Part shown: positions 38,684 through 46,925 of the stretch, piece by piece | Layout: each line of letters starts with the position of its first letter | How positions within the stretch are numbered: the first letter of the stretch is position 1 | Assembly: GCA_016745075.1 (NCBI GenBank) | Contig: JADGDD010000001.1 | Span: forward strand, 745,125-809,124 | From: Planctomycetota bacterium | GTDB lineage: Bacteria; Planctomycetota; UBA11346 | DNA length: 64,000 nucleotides | Direction: 5' to 3' | Program-made: the position numbers and the translations under genes | The notes under the pieces: model-generated | Databases searched by the model: none | What the model saw: the letters and a program-made list of their open reading frames with translations, nothing else | Told to the model about the DNA's origin: nothing

Positions 38684-39061
38684 AAGTATTCCTTCTCTAC
38701 TTGTAACCTGAACCACATTATTAATTTAAAACATTTTATTTTAGTGGAGCAATAAAACGATTATCTGAATATTTATTCCGGCAAAGATATCTCAAACAAG
38801 GCTTTATCTTTGCCGTACCACAGACAGAGTTTCTTAGACGTATTAAATAGATATCAAGATGGCTCAACCCTACTACGCCCATAAAACCCCCTCCATTATA
38901 ACTATACACGTTAGCTCATGGCTTCGTAACAATGACAAAAAACCAGACTGTAGCATACACAGACAAAGGATAATACAACCGATGTAAATACGGTTCATTC
39001 GTTTCATTTGAACCAAAAGAGATCGCTAGCAACGGATGCTCATTCCTTTATAAAAGGAGGT
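38684..39061. promoter_or_regulatory. Divergent intergenic region with an 11-bp inverted repeat
   Basis: This AT-rich spacer separates the giant gene from the FHA kinase and must hold promoters for both. It contains a perfect inverted repeat, CGGCAAAGATA (38779-38789) with TATCTTTGCCG (38805-38815), 15 nt apart. No U run follows on either strand, so an operator or leader hairpin is more likely than a terminator. I could not assign -35/-10 boxes with confidence. Confidence 0.45.
39056..39060 (+). promoter_or_regulatory. Very close ribosome-binding site before the FHA kinase
   Basis: AAAAGGAGG ends one nucleotide before the ATG at 39062, closer than the usual 5-9 nt. An upstream in-frame TTG at 39008 has no comparable site. 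The true start is therefore uncertain. Confidence 0.5.
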
Positions 39062-41332
39062 ATGAAACAAGAGATACTCGTTGAAGGACTGATGCAGGCA
39101 GCTAGTAAGCGAAAGATGGTTAGTTCAAGCCAAGCTGAACGTATCAAATCACTTATCTTGGAGCGTGAGTTACGGACAATCGACGATGTTCGTGAATGGC
39201 TCAAACACGGTGCTGACTTAGGCGTAAACCTGAGCGCTGCGCTAAAGGGGCTTTTACCAAATGAGCGGCAGAGGCGCTTTGGTGCTTACGAAACCATCGC
39301 CCACCTTGCCGACGGTGGTATGGGAAGCGTGTGGCTGGTCTGCTCTCCTACTGAAAAACTTGCTGTTATTAAGACCATGCGAAAATCCGTAACCGCTGAC
39401 AACGAAGAATTCCGCCAACGATTTGAACGTGAATCCCGTATCATGCTCAGCCTCCAACACGAAAATATTGTAAGTTGTATAGATGCCGCTACTTCTGAAG
39501 ACGGTACACACTTTATGGTGCTCGACTTTATTGATGCTGGTGATCTTAAGGAACTGATAGAAGAACACGGAAAATTAAATGAACCACTCTCCTTAAGCAT
39601 TTTCCATCAAGCAGTAACTGGCCTCTGTGAAGCCCATAGACTCAAGCTTATCCACCGCGACATTAAACCTGCCAATATTTTTGTCTGTAAAGATGGCGGC
39701 ATTAAACTTGCAGATTTTGGCGTTGCTCGCTCAACCGAAGAAACACGAACCATGCTGACCATGCAAGGAGCGCTGATTGGCAGCCCACTTTACATGGCCC
39801 CAGAACAAGTCATGGGGGAAACCTCTATCGATATTCGTGCTGATATTTATTCCATGGGCATCATGCTTTACTATATGCTCGTCGGATCAGCCCCTTTTCT
39901 GTCAAAGAATATCCAAGAAATCATGCATATGCAGTGCACTGCCTCCGTACCTGATTTACGAACCATCTGTGATTCTGTCCATGATGAGACTCAAGAGCTG
40001 TTTGAGAAATGCCTTGGCAAGAAACCAGAAGACCGTTTTGAGAACCCACTCTTACTACTCGATGCTATTGAAGATGCCCTTCGCGTAGTCGGTATCCAAG
40101 TTCCAGAGCGCAAAGCCACTCAAACAGGCGAAACAACCACGGCAAGCGCACTCAATACCGCCACTGCTGGGCTCCTTGAAGCAAGCCGAGCCCACATCCC
40201 AGACGCAACGATTGCTGCAAATTTAAATCTGCTTAATGATGCAACCCTACAAGCAACCATGGCCGTAGATCTTTCAGGTAATGCCATGGCAGAAACCATG
40301 GTAACAGACCTCTCTGTTGGAGAGCCCCCACAACCATCAAGTGACGTACTACCAGACAATAATTCCAATGCTCCACATGCCTTTCCAGACACGGGTTACT
40401 TTGGCGGAGATCAAGCTGAAGACAACATAGACACACTCGTTGGCGCGCCTCCTGGATTGTCTTCGCCAAATAATGAGGCAACGCTTTTTGGTGGAGCCCC
40501 AAAAGAATTTGTCGAAACTTTGCTCTCATCCGTCAAATCGGAAACAGATATTACCCTCGCAATGAGTGGCGTTGGTACACAACATTGCAGCGGTGATATT
40601 TCAGAAGCAATGACTGCAGATTGGCTAACCTTCGCTCCGCATGATGCCAATGATAAAACCATGATTCAAATCTTTGCGAAGCCTTGTATTAACATTGGCA
40701 AATTACGTGAAGAACCAGTAGATGTCTGCCTACGAAATTATCCCGTAGCCATTCATAAACAGGCCTGCATGCGTATCAGCAGAAATCACATGCGTCTCTA
40801 CTATGACGACAGCCTTAAGGCCCTTGTTGCCATGGATCATAAAAGTGCCAATGGCACCTTAATGGACGGCATCGTTATGCAGGCTATGAATCCGCAGCAC
40901 TGTATTCCAAACCAAGAATACAAACTCACTCTGGCAGACGTTATTACTTTAAACATTCGCAGTCTACAACGCACGAGCATGCCAACCTATACCATAGAGG
41001 GCATCGGAGACAGCGAACGGGGAACGGCATGTGGTTTAGACAATGACATTCCACTCGACTGCGCCATTCTCTCTCGACCAGAAAACAGGCCAGAGTTGAC
41101 CTACATCATGCTCTTCCGTCGAATAAGTATTGGCGGTTCTCATTCTGACTTTCATGTACCGGGTTGCCCAGACTCCACCTCTACGGAAATAAGCCGTTTC
41201 AATGGGCAATGGATTTGGCGAGACCCCAATATTACCAATCAAAATTGGTTACCACTTACCGAAGGTACAGAGCTTACTTTTGGTAACCATATCCTCACTG
41301 CTCGTCCCGGTGTGTACCCAGACTTTCATTAA
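39062..41332 (+). CDS. Cytoplasmic Ser/Thr protein kinase with FHA domain
   Basis: A 756-residue PknB-type kinase without signal peptide or membrane helix. A helical N-terminal region (1-70) precedes the kinase domain (about 75-340), with Lys104, HRD (Asp200) and DFG (Asp218). A linker (about 345-530) is rich in Thr motifs, including DTLVGAPPG (Thr458) and ATLFGGAP (Thr474). Residues about 540-605 form an FHA domain with the phospho-Thr-binding signatures ISRNH (573-576) and SANGT (595-599). A second, degenerate FHA-like segment appears at the C-terminus (RRISIGGSHSDFHVPG). It is divergent from the operon holding the giant protein and the membrane kinase. It probably reads or relays phosphorylation from one or both kinases. 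Confidence 0.88.
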   Translation: MKQEILVEGLMQAASKRKMVSSSQAERIKSLILERELRTIDDVREWLKHGADLGVNLSAALKGLLPNERQRRFGAYETIAHLADGGMGSVWLVCSPTEKLAVIKTMRKSVTADNEEFRQRFERESRIMLSLQHENIVSCIDAATSEDGTHFMVLDFIDAGDLKELIEEHGKLNEPLSLSIFHQAVTGLCEAHRLKLIHRDIKPANIFVCKDGGIKLADFGVARSTEETRTMLTMQGALIGSPLYMAPEQVMGETSIDIRADIYSMGIMLYYMLVGSAPFLSKNIQEIMHMQCTASVPDLRTICDSVHDETQELFEKCLGKKPEDRFENPLLLLDAIEDALRVVGIQVPERKATQTGETTTASALNTATAGLLEASRAHIPDATIAANLNLLNDATLQATMAVDLSGNAMAETMVTDLSVGEPPQPSSDVLPDNNSNAPHAFPDTGYFGGDQAEDNIDTLVGAPPGLSSPNNEATLFGGAPKEFVETLLSSVKSETDITLAMSGVGTQHCSGDISEAMTADWLTFAPHDANDKTMIQIFAKPCINIGKLREEPVDVCLRNYPVAIHKQACMRISRNHMRLYYDDSLKALVAMDHKSANGTLMDGIVMQAMNPQHCIPNQEYKLTLADVITLNIRSLQRTSMPTYTIEGIGDSERGTACGLDNDIPLDCAILSRPENRPELTYIMLFRRISIGGSHSDFHVPGCPDSTSTEISRFNGQWIWRDPNITNQNWLPLTEGTELTFGNHILTARPGVYPDFH

Positions 41333-41390
41333 GTCGGGCTGCACCCACACCCACTTGCACAAGCTCAGGCTTTAGGGACTAAATAAAACT

Positions 41391-42173
41391 ATGCAACTTA
41401 TTGATACCCACTGCCATCTCACCAATGATCGTTATGATAATGACCGCGATACTGTTATTACCGCCACACTCGAACAAGATATAGCTCACTGCATTACCAT
41501 TGGCACCGGCATAGCAGATGGTCATGCCGCTCGCACCTTGGCCCAGAAATATAACCACATTTCCTGCGCCGTTGGTATGGATCCGTTTTCCTCCAATGAC
41601 GCCTCTGATAATTTTTCCGAACATCTCCAGCAATTAGATGAACTCCTCAACAGCAATGCTTTTTGCGCCCTTGGAGAAATCGGCCTTGATTATTATTACA
41701 CAGATCTTGGTAGCCCACAGGTGCAAGCCAAACGATTTGAACAACAACTCGAAATGGCGGTCGCTCATGACCTACCTGTTGTTATTCATGTGCGCGATGC
41801 TCATGATGATATGATTTCCATCTTGAATAATCACCCAAAAAACCGAGGTGTTATCCATAGCTTCACTGGTGATGTACCAACCGCAGAACGTTATCTCCAA
41901 TTAGAACAGTGGATGCTCAGTTACAACGGCATTGCCACTTTTAAAAATGGAACCGATGTTCTTGCTGCCGCCACAATAACACCAACAGAGAGACTATTAA
42001 TAGAAACAGATGCCCCCTACTTAGCACCCATTCCCAAACGTGGACGACGCAATGAACCGGCCTATGTTGCTCATACCTGTAAGCGTATTGCTGAAGCCAG
42101 AAACGATACCATGGAAAACATTGCCGCCATAACAACCGCAAATGCTATACAATTATTTAATATTGCTCTCTAG
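41391..42173 (+). CDS. TatD-family metal-dependent hydrolase
   Basis: A 260-residue TIM-barrel hydrolase of the TatD DNase family. The metal ligands are visible: His7 and His9 (DTHCH), Glu in GEIGLDYYY, His in VVIHVRDA, His in HSFTGD and Asp in IETDAPYLAP. Family members are 3'-5' DNases or DNA-repair nucleases; some act on other substrates. It follows the FHA kinase by 58 nt on the same strand and converges on the glycoside hydrolase gene. Confidence 0.92.
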   Translation: MQLIDTHCHLTNDRYDNDRDTVITATLEQDIAHCITIGTGIADGHAARTLAQKYNHISCAVGMDPFSSNDASDNFSEHLQQLDELLNSNAFCALGEIGLDYYYTDLGSPQVQAKRFEQQLEMAVAHDLPVVIHVRDAHDDMISILNNHPKNRGVIHSFTGDVPTAERYLQLEQWMLSYNGIATFKNGTDVLAAATITPTERLLIETDAPYLAPIPKRGRRNEPAYVAHTCKRIAEARNDTMENIAAITTANAIQLFNIAL

Positions 42174-42278
42174 CACTGAGCACACGTTTACCTATTTTTT
42201 TTATTTTCACCGGCCTTTTATTCCACTTTTAAAAACCAGCATTTGAACTATATCACTCAAGTATGGCAAAAAAGCGTC

Positions 42279-44537
42279 TTAATTTCGGCGCAATTTAAAA
42301 GCAATCTGTTTATGGAAATCTGGAATGTTTTTAGTCAGTTCACCTCCTACATGGGTGAAAGATTCCGTTCCAATAATTTCACCAGTATTCGCATTCCACC
42401 ATTCGATAGTCATAGCACCTTCACGAACTTTTTTTCCTATACGGATGTTTGCCCCTGTGGTTTCTAAAATATCATCACCACTAGCCCCCCAGTGGTGATC
42501 CTGAATATACCCCCACATGCAGCCAGGTGATAACAAACAACGTGCCCAATGCTTGCGCTGATGCTGCACCTTTAATCCAACACTACGGCCTTTGGCGTGA
42601 CGAAAGTCTTCATTTTTTATAAATGCTGTAATTGCAGTATATGGTTTCCAGTAATCATGTTGGTCTACCCATTCAAACCACCACAACATAGGTGCAGCAC
42701 CATGACCACAAACGAGAGCCGCCCAAGCACTGCTTTCGTGCTCCATCAACATTCGTTGTGTCAAAAAAGTTCCATTATTACCGCCATATTCTGTAATCAT
42801 GACAGGCTTATCGTACTGGGCCGCGCCACGCGAACGGTCAAACAGAGAATTATATAATAAATCAGCAAATAGAGTTGGTGATGACGTTCGGTTACGTTCT
42901 CTATGCCAATGATGGTAAGCATCCAAGGTTGTAAAGTCGAGTTCATCTATGCCTGCCACTCTCGGATGTGCCCATTTAAAAGTCGTGGCAAAATGTGTGC
43001 AAACAGGGTGATTATAAATGTCTAAGGCATGCCAACGCTTGGCCGCTTTTTTATGCCAGCCTGCAATAGTAGACACTGAATGACGACGACCACGAATAGA
43101 GCTCAGTCCTAACTGGGTTAAATCAACCTCGGACCAGAGCTTCCAACCGAGAACCGCGGGATGATCAGCATAGCGAGCAATAATATATCTTCGTAAGTTT
43201 TCTTGATGCCGTAGTGCTTCTGGGTGTGAAAAAACAGCGTAGGGTGATACCAGCGGCCCACCATTTCGTTGATGTAAAGGATTGCTTCGCCACTCACTTT
43301 CCTCAGAGCTATCTTGTGCTTTACCATGATTATCTATATTCAATAAAATACGCATATCATGAGCCGCCGCATCATCCAACAAGGCATCTAAACGCTCTGC
43401 ATGATAACTGCTATAGGCACCAAGACCAAACTGATGTGGCCACTGATTGCTCCACTCTAAAGCAAAATTCCATGAACTCATCCATACTTCTGCTGCGTTG
43501 ACACCTGCTGCTGCATACCGTTCAAAAAATGCATGATAATTTAATAAACCTCGATTAACTGTCTTTTTAGTGTGATAGCGTTCTATGCTGAGCTTGTCAT
43601 GAGCACTATTCATATTTACCCCAACCGGCCAATACATACGCTCTTGATTGACACCAGTAGCAAAATAACGGGAGTCGCGTGTGTCCACCCGAATATATTC
43701 ATCCCATTCTTCACCTGCTACCGCTACAGATGGCATATCCAAACGCAGAAGCTCTTCTTGTGCATCCCAAGAAGCTTCCATTACACAGGAGTACAATCCA
43801 GGTTGCCGTGGGCGATAACGAATTTCAAAGAAAGCCTGTTGTTGCGGAAGGCCCGTTTCACTATCTCCCCTATCCACAAAAGAATAGGGCTGCCGATAAA
43901 ACCCAGGAACACGCTCTTCTTTGCCATCCGGTGTGGTAAAAACGAGATCAAGATAAAAAACATCTGGATCAAAAACATCTACAGGCATTGGATCTGGCAG
44001 ACAACGGTAAACAAGACGCTGACCTGTTTGCCCCTTATCTGGAAGAGTAAGGGCCGTTATCTGATAAGATGGTATGGTTTCTTCCGACTGTTCTTTATCA
44101 GTGAGTAATTCTTCTATGTGAATAAGTGCCTGAGATGCTTGGCTACTAAAAAAGAAGACACCATAGGCTGTCATGTGCGTGCGCTGGACCGAATTCCATA
44201 CAGCCGTATGCCCTGATGCTTCCCAACCTGCTGCTGGTGTACAATCAAAAGAATAACGAACAGTGCCCTTACAGGGACCTGGACGAACAGACTGAAACCA
44301 AATACCATCACTATCTTGCATCCACGCACCCATACCCAAATCTGCGGGCGCGTCTTCCGGAATATGACACAAAACATCTATACTCGTAGCCTCTTCAGAT
44401 AAGCTCTGTTGTGCCGTAACAATAGTTGTTAATGGAGATTTTAATTGTATTTCTGATGCACCACATCTTAGAATACAGAACAACCCAAGAAGCAGAAGAC
44501 GCAATAGGCTACGATCAAAGTTCTTTTTATTCTCCAC
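42279..44537 (-). CDS. Secreted GH-A-clan (GH5-like) glycoside hydrolase
   Basis: A 752-residue protein with an N-terminal hydrophobic export signal (LLRLLLLGLFCILRCGAS). Residues about 30-280 are beta-rich and of the kind seen as accessory domains (DUF5060-like). The catalytic (beta/alpha)8 barrel follows (about 300-690). The probable acid/base is Glu470 in WKLWSEVDL, where clan A usually has Asn-Glu, and the probable nucleophile is Glu583 in MITEYGGN. The substrate is a beta-linked polysaccharide; mannan or cellulose cannot be told apart. The start is a GTG with a closely placed GGGGAAG, so it is uncertain. It may be the last gene of a unit with hemB (54-nt gap). Confidence 0.75.
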   Translation of the reverse strand: MENKKNFDRSLLRLLLLGLFCILRCGASEIQLKSPLTTIVTAQQSLSEEATSIDVLCHIPEDAPADLGMGAWMQDSDGIWFQSVRPGPCKGTVRYSFDCTPAAGWEASGHTAVWNSVQRTHMTAYGVFFFSSQASQALIHIEELLTDKEQSEETIPSYQITALTLPDKGQTGQRLVYRCLPDPMPVDVFDPDVFYLDLVFTTPDGKEERVPGFYRQPYSFVDRGDSETGLPQQQAFFEIRYRPRQPGLYSCVMEASWDAQEELLRLDMPSVAVAGEEWDEYIRVDTRDSRYFATGVNQERMYWPVGVNMNSAHDKLSIERYHTKKTVNRGLLNYHAFFERYAAAGVNAAEVWMSSWNFALEWSNQWPHQFGLGAYSSYHAERLDALLDDAAAHDMRILLNIDNHGKAQDSSEESEWRSNPLHQRNGGPLVSPYAVFSHPEALRHQENLRRYIIARYADHPAVLGWKLWSEVDLTQLGLSSIRGRRHSVSTIAGWHKKAAKRWHALDIYNHPVCTHFATTFKWAHPRVAGIDELDFTTLDAYHHWHRERNRTSSPTLFADLLYNSLFDRSRGAAQYDKPVMITEYGGNNGTFLTQRMLMEHESSAWAALVCGHGAAPMLWWFEWVDQHDYWKPYTAITAFIKNEDFRHAKGRSVGLKVQHQRKHWARCLLSPGCMWGYIQDHHWGASGDDILETTGANIRIGKKVREGAMTIEWWNANTGEIIGTESFTHVGGELTKNIPDFHKQIAFKLRRN

Positions 44538-44591
44538 CTTCCCCTATATCCCTTTCTTCTGCTTATGTAGAGATTGGTTAACGAACAGCCG

Positions 44592-45575
44592 TTAGTTTTG
44601 TAATAAACGTGCAGCATCCAGTGCGCCGTACGTAAAAATAATATCTGCACCAGCACGACGAAAACCAATGAGGCTTTCAAGTAGGCAGGCATCATAATCA
44701 ATCCAGCCTTTTTCGGACGCGGCGCAGAGCATAGCATATTCACCAGAAACATGATAAGCAGCAATCGGTAATGCCGTTTGTTCGCGCACTTGGCTCATAA
44801 CATCCAAATAAGGCAGACCCGGCTTCACCATAATCCAGTCAGCACCTTCAGCTTCGTCTAATTCGACTTCACGGAACGCTTCTCGTTTATTGGCTGGATC
44901 CATTTGATAGGTCTTTTTATCACCACCACGTGGAGCGGAATCAAGAGCATCACGAAATGGGCCATAAAAAGCGGAAGCATATTTGACGCAATAACTACAG
45001 ATACCAACAGTCGTAAACCCGTCAGCATCAAGCGCCTCTCGAATAACAGCAACACGACCATCCATCATATCTGATGGTGCTACAATATCTGCCCCTGCCT
45101 TTGCCTGGGCAACGGCCATGGCTGCAAGAATGGGTAAGGTGGTATCGTTAATGATTTCGCCATCTTCAACAAATCCATCATGGCCATCACTTGAATACGG
45201 GTCCATCGCTACATCGGTGATAACAAGCAGCTCTGGAACATTTTGTTTTATCGCGCGAATAGCCCGCTGAAATAAACCATCTGGATTCACACTTTCTTTG
45301 GCACAGCTATCTTTTAAGTCATCTGTTAAATACGGAAATAAAGCGATACCACTTACACCAAGATCAGCCGCTTCACGTGCTTTTTGTACAAGTAAATCTA
45401 TACTTAAACGTTGGCAGCCAGGCATCGATGGAATATCTACTGCTGTATGCTCTCCCTCCATCACAAAGGCGGGTAAGACCAAATTATGCGCATGCAATTG
45501 TGTTTCTTGCATGCAGGCGCGCAAAGCAGCGGTGCGACGATTACGGCGCGGGCGTATGTCAATTGGGTAAGTCAT
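44592..45575 (-). CDS. hemB: Porphobilinogen synthase
   Basis: HemB condenses two 5-aminolevulinate molecules to porphobilinogen in heme synthesis. The two active-site lysines are Lys198 (YCVKYASAFYGP) and Lys251 (IMVKPGLPYLD). The metal-site loop reads DVAMDPYSSDGHDG (from Asp121), with Asp residues in place of the three Cys of zinc enzymes, so it belongs to the Mg-dependent class. The 327-residue length is normal. It starts 14 nt after the HTH-tailed protein gene and is probably cotranscribed with it. Confidence 0.96.
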   Translation of the reverse strand: MTYPIDIRPRRNRRTAALRACMQETQLHAHNLVLPAFVMEGEHTAVDIPSMPGCQRLSIDLLVQKAREAADLGVSGIALFPYLTDDLKDSCAKESVNPDGLFQRAIRAIKQNVPELLVITDVAMDPYSSDGHDGFVEDGEIINDTTLPILAAMAVAQAKAGADIVAPSDMMDGRVAVIREALDADGFTTVGICSYCVKYASAFYGPFRDALDSAPRGGDKKTYQMDPANKREAFREVELDEAEGADWIMVKPGLPYLDVMSQVREQTALPIAAYHVSGEYAMLCAASEKGWIDYDACLLESLIGFRRAGADIIFTYGALDAARLLQN

Positions 45576-45589
45576 GGCTGTGACCTTTC

Positions 45590-46786
45590 TTAATCAAGTA
45601 AGCTATAATGGTCCATGAGTTTCTTCCATGCCAGCAAACCTGCTCGTGGGATAAGCACATCTCCATCAGCATTTCTATGACATGGAATAGTTGAAGCCTC
45701 TAAACGCTTAGCAATAAAATGTATGCTTCGATCAACTAATTCAGCCGCTTCATTAACAGAGATCAAATCATCTGCTGAAACATCATGAATATACCACAGC
45801 GGTTCCCGCTGCAAATCGTGACGGAAGGATTTACGGTCTGCCTGCTCAAGTGTGTGTGCTGCTTGCAAGAGTGCTTCCGACGACGCACCAGAAGCGGCAA
45901 CCGCGCGAAAATATGGAAGCGCTAATTCATAACAAAGACCTGTTATCGCAACAAGCTCATCCCATTGTTGGCGCAAAAAATCAGCGACGGCCTGAGGAAC
46001 ATTGTTGGCACAAGCATATTTCACTAATGCTTCTATCAAGACAACAACATCTTCATCTTCTGGTTCGTACTCAGCAAATAATGCTGTTGCTGCTGCGAGT
46101 GACTCATCTATTGCACCAGCAAGCGCATAACAGCGAGTCATATCGCTCAGTTCTTCTCCATCATTTTCGTCGGGGCTTGCCTGCAATGCTGAAGCCGCCC
46201 ACCATGCGAGGTCTTTCAACGGGTCCGTTGCACCCGGCATAATTCCTTCTTCAAGTCCCTGTAATAAATCATGAGCAAGTTCTGCCCAATAGCTGGTATA
46301 ATCATCCTCATCGGGCGCACTAAAAGTGTACCACTGTCCGCGCTCCATTTTTTGACTGAGATCTTTTAGTGATCGTACTACCACATCACTCTCGGGGAAA
46401 TCTTTGGTAAATGCAGCAGAGATATGCTCTTGATATTCATCTGAGAGATGACCAAAAAACAATTGTGGCACCGTGCTCAAACCTTGATCATTTGCCAAAA
46501 CAATAACGAGCATGCCCTGTGCTGCTTGAAACATTTCCCGGGCCCGCATACCCGCATCAAGAGCACTGAGCCCTTGTTCTTCCATCTGAGTAACAACAGA
46601 GACAAGCGGACCACTACCATCCGCCAAGAACTGTGCCCGTGCTGCTGTTAGGGCCGGACTGAGTGGTGCTAAAAACACCGAATGAAAGCGTGTTTGCCCT
46701 GCAAACATGGAGAGTGGGTCAAAACCACCATTTCCAGCCATATCCTGTAATTCACGGGCAAAGCCCGCCATGTCCTCACCGAGCAT
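45590..46786 (-). CDS. Unknown protein with C-terminal excisionase-like HTH
   Basis: I do not recognise the family of this 398-residue acidic protein. The last 57 residues (342-398; ISVNEAAELVDRSIHFIAKR...IPRAGLLAWKK) resemble the small MerR/excisionase-type helix-turn-helix. The first 340 are mostly helical, Ala- and Glu-rich, with no signal peptide or membrane helix and no catalytic motif that I can see. GAGGAG 8 nt before the ATG supports the start. It sits 14 nt upstream of hemB and is divergent from the glutamate dehydrogenase gene, so it might regulate one of them. Confidence 0.6.
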   Translation of the reverse strand: MLGEDMAGFARELQDMAGNGGFDPLSMFAGQTRFHSVFLAPLSPALTAARAQFLADGSGPLVSVVTQMEEQGLSALDAGMRAREMFQAAQGMLVIVLANDQGLSTVPQLFFGHLSDEYQEHISAAFTKDFPESDVVVRSLKDLSQKMERGQWYTFSAPDEDDYTSYWAELAHDLLQGLEEGIMPGATDPLKDLAWWAASALQASPDENDGEELSDMTRCYALAGAIDESLAAATALFAEYEPEDEDVVVLIEALVKYACANNVPQAVADFLRQQWDELVAITGLCYELALPYFRAVAASGASSEALLQAAHTLEQADRKSFRHDLQREPLWYIHDVSADDLISVNEAAELVDRSIHFIAKRLEASTIPCHRNADGDVLIPRAGLLAWKKLMDHYSLLD

Positions 46787-46910
46787 AGTATTTACTCCTC
46801 GGAGAGAGAATAGAAGCCTCGACTAACACACAAGTTACGGTTTCAGCCTGCTTGCGTACCCTCTCACTCTGATGTATACTTTCCTTGATACTAAGAACCC
46901 ACGCCACTGT

Positions 46911-46919
46911 AAAGAGGAG
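46911..46919 (+). promoter_or_regulatory. Ribosome-binding site that fixes a GTG start
   Basis: AAAGAGGAG lies 6 nt before the GTG at 46926. The in-frame ATG at 46872 lacks such a site, so the GTG is preferred for the glutamate dehydrogenase. Confidence 0.75.
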
Positions 46920-46925
46920 CGCAGC

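Noticed and set aside
38684..38716. Longer N-terminus for the giant protein
   Set aside because: It would place 11 residues before a good signal peptide and cover its ribosome-binding site.
42174..42278. Terminator between the convergent TatD and glycoside hydrolase genes
   Set aside because: The spacer is T-rich, but I could not find a stable GC-containing stem.
46872..46925. ATG at 46872 as the start of glutamate dehydrogenase
   Set aside because: No ribosome-binding site precedes it, while AAAGAGGAG stands 6 nt before the GTG at 46926.
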